A program made the translations under genes and the position numbers. Positions 33,322-41,982 of a stretch of DNA of 64,000 nucleotides are shown here, piece by piece. Origin of the DNA: Sphingomicrobium sediminis (GTDB lineage: Bacteria; Pseudomonadota; Alphaproteobacteria; Sphingomonadales; Sphingomonadaceae); assembly GCF_023805295.1 (NCBI RefSeq), contig NZ_JAMSHT010000001.1, positions 620,001 through 684,000 of the forward strand. Direction: 5' to 3'. The stretch's first letter is position 1. The number at the start of each line of letters is the position of its first letter. The notes below the pieces were generated by a model. It was given only the letters and a program-made list of their open reading frames with translations. It was not told the DNA's origin and made no database searches.

Positions 33322-34999
33322 TGCGTTCAGAAAGGCCAAAGCCCAATTTGTCCTCGAGCCGCTCGACCATCGCCATTTCCTCGGCAAAGACCAAGGCCGC
33401 TTCCCAGGCAAAGCGCGCCTCGATCGGGTTGCCCGTCGCGTAGAGCGCATCGCCATAATGTTCGTGGATCTCGGGATCGTCGGGCGACAGGCGCGCGGCG
33501 CGTTCGAGGACGTCTGCCGCCTCGGCCAGCTCGCCATTCTTGTAGAGTGCCCAGCCGAGGCTGTCGGTGATGGCCGGATTGTCGGGCTGGATGTTGCTGG
33601 CGTTGCGGATGTAGGCGAAGGCGCGGTCCAGTTCCTCGTCCCGCTCTAGCAGCGCATAGCCGTAATAATTGAGCAGCACCGGTTCCTCGGGCGAAATGGC
33701 CAGCGCGCTGCGCAGCAGGCTGCGCGCCGTGTCCCAGTCACCGGCATCATGCCGTGCCAGCGCTTCGAGAAACAGCAACTGCCATTCGGGCTCGGCCTGC
33801 ATGCCACGCTCACGCGCATAGGCATCGGCGGCTTCGTCGGGGCGCTCCAGTGCCATCAGCGTATCGCCGATGCGAGCCCAGCCGCCGGCGCGGCCCGGAT
33901 GGGCCTCGCGATCGGCTCGGGCGATGGCCAGCGCTTCTTCGGCCTGGTCCGCATTGAGCAATCCTTGGATGACGCTGTCGCGCGCCTGCAAGATGAGCGG
34001 TGAGCTGTCGGCCACACCGCGATAGAGGTCGAGCGCTTCTTCGCTGCGACCGACGCGATCCATCAGCGCGCCGGTGATAATATCGGCGCTTTCATTGGCA
34101 GGGTCGGCAAACCGTCCGACCTGCGCGAGCAGCAGCGGCAGGTCGCCTGCCCGGCCCTGTGTGAGGTCGACCGCGACCGCAATGAGCAATTCGGACAGGC
34201 CTTCTGCCGGTGTGCGGATCGCCATGCCAAGCGTCTCGCCGGCCTGAAGGCGCTCACGCGCCTCGACCAGCATTGCATCGTCGCCTGCAAGCAGCGCCAT
34301 CGCGGCATCAGGGCGTCCGAGCGAATAAAGCGACTCTGCAAATGCCATGCGCATGCGGGCTTCGCGGCCACCGGCGCGGGCAATGGCTTCGTCGATCAGC
34401 GGTAGCGCGGGTTCGACACGGCCGGCGGCAAGATAGAGCAAGGCCGCCTGCTCTTCGATCTGGCGCGACAAGGGGCGTTGGCGCGAGAGGCCGGCCAGGC
34501 GGCTCGGGCCCGTCGGTTCGCGGCCACCCCGGGCCGTCGCGACATCGATCCAGCTGCGCACGAACGGCGCCATGAAATCGAGGCTGACGCGGGTCGTGTC
34601 ATCATTGACGATGGCCAACGCCTCGGCCCAGCGTGCGCCGCGCAGCGCATCGGCAAGAAGCAGCATGCGCAAATCGAGATTGGCATCCGACAGGTCCGCC
34701 GTCTTGGCCAGTTCGAGCGCGAGATCGAAGCGTCCGGCCGCAATCGCGCTGGATGCGGCGCGACCTTCGAACCCAGCGACCCCCTCGCCGCCTTCCTCGA
34801 TCAATTCGACATAGAGATTGGCGGCGCGATCGCTTTCGCCGAGCAGTTCGGCGGTGCGTGCATCGACGAACAGGTCGAGCGGGCCCTTGGGCAGCACATT
34901 GACGTTGACGGTGACACTGAGCGGCTGTGCGGCAAAGGCCGGGGCCGCGCCCAGCGTGAGTGCCGCGATGCCGGCGAAAACGGGCTTACATGTTCGGAT
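33308..34999 (-). CDS. Periplasmic tetratricopeptide-repeat protein with a non-canonical start
   Basis: About 563 residues if read from ATC at 34999. That reading gives a signal peptide (RTCKPVFAGIAALTLGAAPA then FA-AQ) and the mature start QPLSVTVNVNVLPKGPLDLF. Starting at GTG 34897 would remove the signal peptide. GGAGGAGG at 35015-35008 lies eight bases before ATC and five before ATT at 35002, so either could serve. The body has TPR units throughout (EPVLLNYYGYALLERDEELD, PAITDSLGWALYKNGELAEA, PEIHEHYGDALYATGNPIEA). It probably acts as a scaffold; coupled to ETF-QO, whose stop it overlaps. Confidence 0.75.
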   Translation of the reverse strand: MRTCKPVFAGIAALTLGAAPAFAAQPLSVTVNVNVLPKGPLDLFVDARTAELLGESDRAANLYVELIEEGGEGVAGFEGRAASSAIAAGRFDLALELAKTADLSDANLDLRMLLLADALRGARWAEALAIVNDDTTRVSLDFMAPFVRSWIDVATARGGREPTGPSRLAGLSRQRPLSRQIEEQAALLYLAAGRVEPALPLIDEAIARAGGREARMRMAFAESLYSLGRPDAAMALLAGDDAMLVEARERLQAGETLGMAIRTPAEGLSELLIAVAVDLTQGRAGDLPLLLAQVGRFADPANESADIITGALMDRVGRSEEALDLYRGVADSSPLILQARDSVIQGLLNADQAEEALAIARADREAHPGRAGGWARIGDTLMALERPDEAADAYARERGMQAEPEWQLLFLEALARHDAGDWDTARSLLRSALAISPEEPVLLNYYGYALLERDEELDRAFAYIRNASNIQPDNPAITDSLGWALYKNGELAEAADVLERAARLSPDDPEIHEHYGDALYATGNPIEARFAWEAALVFAEEMAMVERLEDKLGFGLSERNEAP

Positions 35000-36635
35000 A
35001 ATTGGGGCCTCCTCCGCCCTCGGGCACGACCCAGTTGATGTTCTGCGTCATGTCCTTGATGTCGCACGTCTTGCAGTGGACGCAGTTCTGGGCGTTGATC
35101 TGCAGCTTGGGATTGCCTTCTTCCTCTCCGACGATCTCGTAGACGCCAGCGGGGCAGTAACGCTGCTCCGGACTGTCGAACACGGCATAATTGACCGTGA
35201 TCGGTACGCTGTCGTCCTTGAGCGTCAGGTGAATGGGCTGGTCTTCCTCGTGATTGGTGTTGGAGAGATAGACACTGCTCAAACGGTCGAAGGTCAGTTC
35301 GCCATCGGGCTTGGGATAATGGATTGGCGTTGCCGCATGCTTGGAGCGCATCTCCTTGTGATCGGCATGATGCTTCATCGTCCACGGCGTACCAAAACGC
35401 TGGTTGAGCCACATTTCGATGCCGGCAAGGAAGGTGCCGAGCTTGCCGCCATATTTGGCGACCATCGGCTGCACGTTGCGGACCTTCTTCAATTCCTTGC
35501 CGACCCAGCTGTCCATCACGGCGGGGCGATAGCCTTCGAGCACGTCGTTCGATCGGCCGGCGCCCAACGCCTCGGCGACATGTTCGGCAGCGATCATGCC
35601 GGTCTTCATCGCCGTATGATTGCCCTTGATGCGGGGCACGTTGACGAAGCCCGCCGAGCAACCGATGAGCGCGCCGCCCGGGAAAGCCAGCTGCGGAATG
35701 GCTTGCCAGCCACCTTCGTTGATTGCGCGCGCGCCGTAGGAAACGCGCTTGCCGCCTTCGATCTCCGCACGAATGTCGGGATGCGTTTTCCAGCGCTGCA
35801 TTTCCTGGAAGGGCGAGAGGTAGGGATTGTCGTAATCGAGCGCCACGACGAAGCCCAAGGCGACCTGCCCATTGTCCTGATGGTAGAGGAAGCCCCCGCC
35901 CCAGGCATCTTCGAGCGGCCAGCCCTGCGTATGGATGACCTTGCCCGGCACATGCTTTTCGGCCGGGATGTCCCACAATTCCTTGATCCCGATGCCATAG
36001 ACTTGGGGGCCGCTTTCCTCGCGCAGCTTGAACAGGTTGGTCAGTTCCTTGGTGAGGTGACCGCGCGCACCTTCCGCGAAGAGCGTATATTTGGCGTGCA
36101 GTTCCATGCCGGGCTGGTAGTCGGGGCGGTGCGAGCCGTCGCGCGCCACGCCCATGTCGCCAGTGGCGACGCCCTTCACATTGCCGGCATCGTCGAACAG
36201 CACTTCGGCTGCGGCAAAACCGGGGAAAATCTCGACTTCCATTTCCTCGGCGATGCCCGCCATCCAACGGGTGAGATTGCCAAGGCTGCCGGTGAACGCG
36301 CCTTTATTGTGCATATATTCGGGCGTCGCGATGTGCGGGATCGAGATCTTGCCGGTATCGGTGAGAATCCAGTGATGATTCTCGGTCACCTCGATCTTGA
36401 GCGGGCAATCGTCGCGTGACCGCCAGTCGGGGAGCAGTTCATCAAGCGCCTTGGGATCGATGACTGCACCCGACAGGATATGCGCGCCGACTTCCGATCC
36501 CTTTTCGAGGATCGCGATCGAGATGTCCTGCTCGCGTTCTGCTGCGAGCTGCTTGAGGCGGATTGCCGATGCCAGTCCCGCCGGGCCTGCCCCGACGATG
36601 ACGACATCATATTCCATGGATTCGCGTTCGCTCAT
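34986..36635 (-). CDS. Electron-transfer flavoprotein:ubiquinone oxidoreductase
   Basis: Passes electrons from ETF, and so from fatty-acid and amino-acid dehydrogenases, to ubiquinone. The 549-residue protein has the FAD dinucleotide motif VVIVGAGPAGLASAIRL, GGALIGCSAGFVNVPRIKG, and the 4Fe-4S cysteines in CPAGVYE and NCVHCKTCDIKD near the C terminus. Start ATG 36635 (MSERESMEYD). It is the first gene of a run through the TPR gene, ispE, nnr and the RNA methyltransferase. Confidence 0.94.
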   Translation of the reverse strand: MSERESMEYDVVIVGAGPAGLASAIRLKQLAAEREQDISIAILEKGSEVGAHILSGAVIDPKALDELLPDWRSRDDCPLKIEVTENHHWILTDTGKISIPHIATPEYMHNKGAFTGSLGNLTRWMAGIAEEMEVEIFPGFAAAEVLFDDAGNVKGVATGDMGVARDGSHRPDYQPGMELHAKYTLFAEGARGHLTKELTNLFKLREESGPQVYGIGIKELWDIPAEKHVPGKVIHTQGWPLEDAWGGGFLYHQDNGQVALGFVVALDYDNPYLSPFQEMQRWKTHPDIRAEIEGGKRVSYGARAINEGGWQAIPQLAFPGGALIGCSAGFVNVPRIKGNHTAMKTGMIAAEHVAEALGAGRSNDVLEGYRPAVMDSWVGKELKKVRNVQPMVAKYGGKLGTFLAGIEMWLNQRFGTPWTMKHHADHKEMRSKHAATPIHYPKPDGELTFDRLSSVYLSNTNHEEDQPIHLTLKDDSVPITVNYAVFDSPEQRYCPAGVYEIVGEEEGNPKLQINAQNCVHCKTCDIKDMTQNINWVVPEGGGGPNYPNM

Positions 36636-36746
36636 CACTACTTTCCTTGGCCTTGAACCTTTGGTCGCAATTTGCCGTCCATTCGGCTTGAGACTGCACT
36701 GACAATGAATTGACCGCGCCGTCAACATGGCCGAACGTCGCCAGCA

Positions 36747-37478
36747 ATGAACCAAGGGGTGGGAATCGACCGTGAAGCAGCCGCAGCGTTGCTCGGATGG
36801 TGGCGCGACGCAGGCGTCGACGTGGCAACGCGCGGCGATGCGCCGAGCTGGCGGTCGCTGGCCAAAAAGCCAGTTCAGGATGCAACGCCGGAGCCGGTTC
36901 CTTCACCCGTAGCAGAAGCACCGCTGCCGGCGGCGCCGGCCGCAGCACCCGTCGCAACGCCGCAACAGCCGCTTCCCGACACGCTGGATGCGATCAAGCA
37001 ATGGCATGAAGCGCGCGCCAACGAGCTCGGGGCGCCGCTCGTGCCTGCAAATCTCAATGAGAATGCGCCGTTACTGGCGGTCGGCGGTCGTGCCGAAACA
37101 GCCAATGCGGCTTTCGAGGGCGAGATCGGTACGCTCTTCAACCGCATGATGGCCGCGATCGGGGTCGAGGCACCGTCGACCTTGCTGATCGAGCCGGTGC
37201 TGATGCCCGGCACCGCAAGCCAGCGCACCCTCCCCGACGACCTGGTCGAAGTGGCGCGGCGCTCGATTGCAGGCGCGAAGCCGCAGCGTCTTCTCATTTT
37301 CGGGAACCAGGCCAGCCAGTCGCTGCTGGGCATGCCGCTCGCAAAAGCGCGCGGCCAGCTTCATCACTTCAATTCCATTCCCACGGTGGCGACGCTTCAC
37401 CCGCGTTGGCTGATCGAACGACCGCGCGACAAGAGACTCGCCTGGGAAGACATGCTCATCCTCATGGGGGCGCAATGA
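36747..37478 (+). CDS. Uracil-DNA glycosylase superfamily protein, probably catalytically degenerate
   Basis: A 243-residue protein with a Pro/Ala-rich linker (about residues 45-75) and a C-terminal domain resembling family 4 uracil-DNA glycosylases: LLAVGGRAETANAAFEGEIG in place of GEAPG, GTLFNRMMAAIG, LLIFGNQASQSLLG and THPRW-like TLHPRWLIERPRDKRLAWED. It has no cysteine at all, so it cannot hold the family 4 iron-sulfur cluster, and the GEAPG motif is lost. It may bind DNA without cleaving. Coupled to the transglycosylase gene (ATGA). Confidence 0.75.
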   Translation: MNQGVGIDREAAAALLGWWRDAGVDVATRGDAPSWRSLAKKPVQDATPEPVPSPVAEAPLPAAPAAAPVATPQQPLPDTLDAIKQWHEARANELGAPLVPANLNENAPLLAVGGRAETANAAFEGEIGTLFNRMMAAIGVEAPSTLLIEPVLMPGTASQRTLPDDLVEVARRSIAGAKPQRLLIFGNQASQSLLGMPLAKARGQLHHFNSIPTVATLHPRWLIERPRDKRLAWEDMLILMGAQ

Positions 37479-39178
37479 TCCGTATCGCCGCGTTAATGGC
37501 AGCATTGATGGCCACGCCTGCAATGGCCCAGGACAATCAGCGCACGTTGAAGATCGACCTGTTCGAAGAGCGTGACTATGCGAGCGACCGCGCCGTGGGG
37601 CCGCAAAGCTGGGCCGGCGTTATGTCGGCCATCGATGCGGGGCAATGGGATGCGGCGCGCACTGCGATCCTGCGCCAATCCTCGCGCGATCCGATGCGCA
37701 GCTATGCGCTGGCCGAGCTTTACCTTGCGCCGGATTCGCCGCGCATCGAAGGCGCGGCATTGGCCGAACTGGTGCGAGAGGCGCCCGAACTGCCGCAAGC
37801 GCAGCGGCTTGCCGGCCTTGCCCAGACTCGCGGCGAAGCAACGCCGCCGACCTTGGTCGAACGCCGCCTCGTCGGCCTTGGCGGCGCACCGCGCCGTACG
37901 CGGCCCGATGCGATCGACGGTCGCGACTTCGACGCGTTGCGGTCGGACTTGCGTCCTTTTGTCGAGGCCGATGACGGCGCGGGTGCCGAAGCGTTGTTCC
38001 GCGAGGCCATCGACGATGGTCGCCTCTATGGCGAAGCCCGCTCGGAATTCGCACAGCGCGTGGCCTGGATCTATTATATCGAAGGACGCATTCCCGATGC
38101 AGCCCGGCTCGCACGCGAAGGTCGCCTCGCCGGACGCGCCGAATGGCAGGCCCAATCAGCCTGGGTCGAAGGTCTTGCCGAGTGGCGGCTCAACAATTGC
38201 GAAGCTGCGTCGGTCGCCTTCCGGACGACCGCGCTGGGCACCAGCGATCGCGAGCTGGCGGCCGCCGGTCACTATTGGTCCGCCCGCGCCGAACAGAAAT
38301 GCGGCCGTCCCCAAATCGTTGCCGAGCGGCTGCGCGCAGCAGCGACGGATGCCGAGACATTCTACGGCCAGCTAGCCCGCGCACGCATCGGGGCTCCGCG
38401 TCAGCTCCCGGCGCGCGTAGCCGAGCCCGACCGGCGCATGCGCAGCGTCGTCGATACGCTGCCCAATGTGCAGCGGGCTCGCCTGCTGGCAGAGTCCGGC
38501 GAACGCGCCCGTGCCGAGGAATTGCTGCGCCACCAGGCGCGGGTCGGTTCGCCGACGCAGCATCAGGCGCTGATCGAGATTTCGAAGGAATTGGGGCTAG
38601 GCGGGCTGCAATATTTTCTCGCCACTAATGGCCCGTCGGGCGTGCGCACCAATGCCGAGGCGCGCTATCCGCATCCCGCTTGGGAGCCCGACAATGGCTG
38701 GCGGATCGATCCGTTCATGGCTTTTTCCCACATCATCCAGGAAAGCGATTTTCGAGAGCGGGTAGTGAGCCCGGCCGATGCCGTCGGCCTCATGCAGGTG
38801 CGCCCTGGCACGGCACGCGACACGGCGCGCTCGCGCGGCCAGAGCGTGACGGTCGAGCAATTGAAGCGGCCCGAGACCAATATCGATCATGGCCAAGCTT
38901 TCATCGAGCAGATGCAGCGCAATAGCGCCACGCGCGGCGAGCTCCTGCGGGTCATCGCATCCTATAATGCGGGGCCCGTCCCGGTGGCTCGTTGGGCGAC
39001 CATTCCCGACGACGATCCATTGCTGTGGATGGAGAGCCTGCCCTATTGGGAAACGCGCTTCTATATCCCTGCCGTGTTGCGCAACTATTTCGTCTATCAC
39101 GCCGAAGCCGGCACGACGCCGCAGGCGCTGACGGACCTCATCCAGGGCCGGACCCCTCGGTACCCGCAAGCGCGCTAA
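37475..39178 (+). CDS. Soluble lytic murein transglycosylase (SLT family)
   Basis: Cuts peptidoglycan between MurNAc and GlcNAc. In 567 residues it has a signal peptide ending AMAQ, a long alpha-superhelical U-shaped domain to about residue 400, and a C-terminal SLT domain with catalytic E423 in IIQESDFRERV, AVGLMQVRPGTA and IASYNAGPVPV. Start ATG 37475 overlaps the previous stop by four bases, so a periplasmic enzyme is coupled to a DNA-repair-fold protein. Confidence 0.92.
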   Translation: MIRIAALMAALMATPAMAQDNQRTLKIDLFEERDYASDRAVGPQSWAGVMSAIDAGQWDAARTAILRQSSRDPMRSYALAELYLAPDSPRIEGAALAELVREAPELPQAQRLAGLAQTRGEATPPTLVERRLVGLGGAPRRTRPDAIDGRDFDALRSDLRPFVEADDGAGAEALFREAIDDGRLYGEARSEFAQRVAWIYYIEGRIPDAARLAREGRLAGRAEWQAQSAWVEGLAEWRLNNCEAASVAFRTTALGTSDRELAAAGHYWSARAEQKCGRPQIVAERLRAAATDAETFYGQLARARIGAPRQLPARVAEPDRRMRSVVDTLPNVQRARLLAESGERARAEELLRHQARVGSPTQHQALIEISKELGLGGLQYFLATNGPSGVRTNAEARYPHPAWEPDNGWRIDPFMAFSHIIQESDFRERVVSPADAVGLMQVRPGTARDTARSRGQSVTVEQLKRPETNIDHGQAFIEQMQRNSATRGELLRVIASYNAGPVPVARWATIPDDDPLLWMESLPYWETRFYIPAVLRNYFVYHAEAGTTPQALTDLIQGRTPRYPQAR

Positions 39179-39218
39179 CGTTCTTGTTATGTTCTTGGCG
39201 TTCGGCTAGGCTCATGCC

Positions 39219-40292
39219 ATGCCGATCGAGTCGAAAAAGGGGCGCGGTGCTACGCGCAATGATGCGTCGTCGCGCTTCAATTTGAAGCAGCATGTCGTCG
39301 ACGGTGACTGGCTCGACGAGGCCGAAGCGATCGATGGCGGCCCCCCTCCCCGCCGCACGACGGTGACCATCGAGCGGCCCAAGACCATCCTCACCCGCAA
39401 TCAGTCGCCCGATCTCGGTTTCGATCGCTCGGTCAATCCATATCGCGGGTGCGAGCATGGCTGCATCTATTGTTTCGCGCGACCGACCCACGCTTATCAT
39501 GACTTGTCGCCCGGGGTGGATTTCGAAAGCCGGCTCTTCGTCAAACCCGATGCCGCGCAATTGCTCCTCAAGACGCTGTCGCGCGATGGCTACGAGGCCA
39601 AGCCGATCGCGCTCGGGACCAACACCGATCCGTACCAGCCCATCGAAGGGCGTTGGAAAGTGACGCGCTCGATCCTCGAGACGTTGTGCGATCTCAAGCA
39701 TCCCTTCACGATCACGACCAAGTCGGATCGCGTGCTGCGTGATATCGACCTGATCGCGCCTGCCGCACGGCTTGGCCTCTGCGGCGTCGCGCTGTCGGTC
39801 ACGAGCCTCAGTGCCGACATTCATCGTACGCTTGAGCCTCGCGCTCCCGCTGCACGCAAACGCCTCGCCGCGATCAAGGCGCTCGCCGATGAAGGCGTGC
39901 CGGTTTATCTGTCGGTCTCGCCCGTCGTGCCGCACATTACCGATCACGAGATGGAAGCGATTGTCGAAGCGGGCGCAAAGGCCGGGGCGAAAATGGCCTT
40001 CTACCTTCCGGTGCGCCTGCCCCACGAAGTCGCGCCCTTGTTCAAGGACTGGCTCGAAGCCCACTATCCCGACCGTGCCGGCAAGGTCATGGCGACCATC
40101 CGTTCGCTGCGTGGCGGCCGCGACAACGACCCGCGTTTCTTCAGTCGCCAGCGCGGCGAAGGCGTATGGGCTGACCTGTTCGCGCGCCGCTTTGCCAAGG
40201 CCTGCCGCGATAACGGGATCGGGCGCGAGAAGATCAAGCTCAATTGCGGGCTCTTCACCCCGCCGCAGGGTGCCCAACTCCGCCTCATCTAG
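39219..40292 (+). CDS. PA0069-family radical SAM protein
   Basis: A 357-residue radical SAM enzyme related to spore photoproduct lyase. The cluster motif is CEHGCIYC (CX3CX2C) in NPYRGCEHGCIYCFARPTH, followed by LGTNTDPYQPIE and KSDRVLRDIDLI. Substrate unknown; members of this family often lie near DNA repair or cell-wall genes. Start ATG 39219 follows the transglycosylase by 40 bases. Confidence 0.9.
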   Translation: MPIESKKGRGATRNDASSRFNLKQHVVDGDWLDEAEAIDGGPPPRRTTVTIERPKTILTRNQSPDLGFDRSVNPYRGCEHGCIYCFARPTHAYHDLSPGVDFESRLFVKPDAAQLLLKTLSRDGYEAKPIALGTNTDPYQPIEGRWKVTRSILETLCDLKHPFTITTKSDRVLRDIDLIAPAARLGLCGVALSVTSLSADIHRTLEPRAPAARKRLAAIKALADEGVPVYLSVSPVVPHITDHEMEAIVEAGAKAGAKMAFYLPVRLPHEVAPLFKDWLEAHYPDRAGKVMATIRSLRGGRDNDPRFFSRQRGEGVWADLFARRFAKACRDNGIGREKIKLNCGLFTPPQGAQLRLI

Positions 40293-40334
40293 TGGCTAGT
40301 GACAGGGCCGGAATGACGCACTAGCGTTCCAGCC

Positions 40335-41711
40335 ATGACAAAGACCTCCACGCGCCTCGCGCTCGCCGCCCTCGTCTCCCTTCCCGCCGTCGCCATTGCC
40401 CAGCCGGCGGCGATGCCGACCGTCGACCCGATGGTCGCCGAGCTTCGTGACGCCGCGCTGGAGGACGAATTGGCCTGGGAATTGCTCGAAGGTCTGACCA
40501 CCGAAGTCGGTCCGCGCCTTGCCGGCACCGAGGCCGAAGCCCGCGCCCGCGACTGGGCAGTCGAGCATTTGACGGAGCTCGGCTTTGCCAATGTCCGCGT
40601 GGAAGAATTCACCATGCCGACCTGGGTGCGCGGCGAAGAAAAGGCCGAGATCATCGCGCCATTCCCGCAGGAACTGGTGCTGACCGCACTCGGTAATTCG
40701 GGTTCGACCGGCCCCGACGGTCTTGAGGCAGAAGTCATCGGTTATGCAGATTATCCCAGCTTCCTTGCCGACGACCCGGCGAACCAGGCCGGCAAGATCG
40801 TCTTCATCTCGCATGCCATGCCGCGCAACCAGGACGGGTCGGGCTATTCGCCGGCATTCGGCAGCCCACGCTGGTTCGGCCCCAACGAAGCCGCCTCGCG
40901 CGGCGCGGCGGCGATCATCGTTAAGTCGATCGGCACCGAGCACGATCGCACGCCGCATACCGGCAATACGAATTTCCAGCCGGGTGTAACCCCCATCCCT
41001 GCCGCGGCGCTCGCCATTCCCGATGCCAACCAGCTGATGCGTGTCCTCGAACGTGCCGACGGCCCGGTGACGATGAAGCTATTGCTGACGCCCCGCAATA
41101 TTGGCGAACAGGTGTCGGGCAATGTCATCGCCGAAGTGCCGGGCCGCAATCCCGATGCCAAGAAATTGCAGGTCGCCTGCCATCTCGACAGTTGGGACAA
41201 CAGCGTCGGCGCGTTCGATGACGGCGCGGGCTGCGCGATCGTTGCGGCCGCCGCCAAGCGGATCATGGAGGCCGGGCGCCCGATGCGCACCATCGAGATC
41301 GTCTGGTACGGCGCCGAGGAAGTCGGCATCTGGGGCGGGCGTGATTTTGCGGCCCGTCATGATGGCACTGACTATCATGCCGTCGCCGAGAGCGATTTCG
41401 GTGCCGATCGGGTATGGAAAGTGACGACGAATTTCGGCGAGGGTCGCCGCGCCGAGGCCGACGGCTTGCGCGCCGCCTTGGTCCCGCTCGGTATCGTGCC
41501 CGGCGAATATGACCAGGCGGGCGGCGCCGATATTGGACCGCTGATGCGCGAGGGCGCGCCGGGGCTGAGCCTGCGCCAGGACGGCACCCGCTATTTCGAC
41601 CTGCATCACACCCCCAATGACACGCTCGACCAGGTCGACCCCGAACAATTGCGACAGAATGTCGCGGCCTGGACAGCGATGCTGGCCTATCTGTCTGGCG
41701 GTATCGAATAG
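40335..41711 (+). CDS. M28-family metallopeptidase, secreted
   Basis: A 458-residue protein with a signal peptide ending AIAQ, a protease-associated insert at about residues 130-230, and an M28 zinc peptidase core. Zinc ligands are visible in [10 protein letters not shown] (H), GAFDDGAG (D), YGAEEVG (E, with catalytic E), AESDFGAD (D) and DLHHTPNDT (H). It resembles carboxypeptidase Q-type enzymes that hydrolyse dipeptides. Followed by two tRNA genes. Confidence 0.9.
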   Translation: MTKTSTRLALAALVSLPAVAIAQPAAMPTVDPMVAELRDAALEDELAWELLEGLTTEVGPRLAGTEAEARARDWAVEHLTELGFANVRVEEFTMPTWVRGEEKAEIIAPFPQELVLTALGNSGSTGPDGLEAEVIGYADYPSFLADDPANQAGKIVFISHAMPRNQDGSGYSPAFGSPRWFGPNEAASRGAAAIIVKSIGTEHDRTPHTGNTNFQPGVTPIPAAALAIPDANQLMRVLERADGPVTMKLLLTPRNIGEQVSGNVIAEVPGRNPDAKKLQVACHLDSWDNSVGAFDDGAGCAIVAAAAKRIMEAGRPMRTIEIVWYGAEEVGIWGGRDFAARHDGTDYHAVAESDFGADRVWKVTTNFGEGRRAEADGLRAALVPLGIVPGEYDQAGGADIGPLMREGAPGLSLRQDGTRYFDLHHTPNDTLDQVDPEQLRQNVAAWTAMLAYLSGGIE

Positions 41712-41753
41712 GCTTGGAGAAATGGTCCCGCCTCTGTTAGGGGCGCGGCCAGT

Positions 41754-41833
<80 letters not shown>

Positions 41834-41853
41834 TCTTCAGCGATGGAAAAGCG

Positions 41854-41930
41854 TGGTAGGCCCGGCAGGACTTGAACCCGCAACCTAGCCGTTATGAGCG
41901 GCCAGCTCTAACCAGTTGAGCTACGGGCCC
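41854..41930 (-). tRNA. tRNA-Ile2 (anticodon CAT, lysidine type)
   Basis: Read on the minus strand it is a 77-base tRNA starting GGGCCCGTAGCTCA and ending GGGCCTACCA, with anticodon loop CTCATAA. Its GCTCATAACGGC stem-loop is typical of the isoleucine tRNA whose C34 is changed to lysidine by TilS to read AUA, and unlike methionine tRNAs. CCA is encoded. Confidence 0.9.
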
Positions 41931-41982
41931 CCGCGCTAGGACTGCACGTAGAAAGTGCCGCGCGCTCATGCAAGCACTTCGC

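Noticed and set aside
34818..36419. 533-codon open frame opposite ETF-QO and the TPR gene
   Set aside because: It is antisense to two well-supported genes and shows no domain pattern; typical of high-GC coding DNA.
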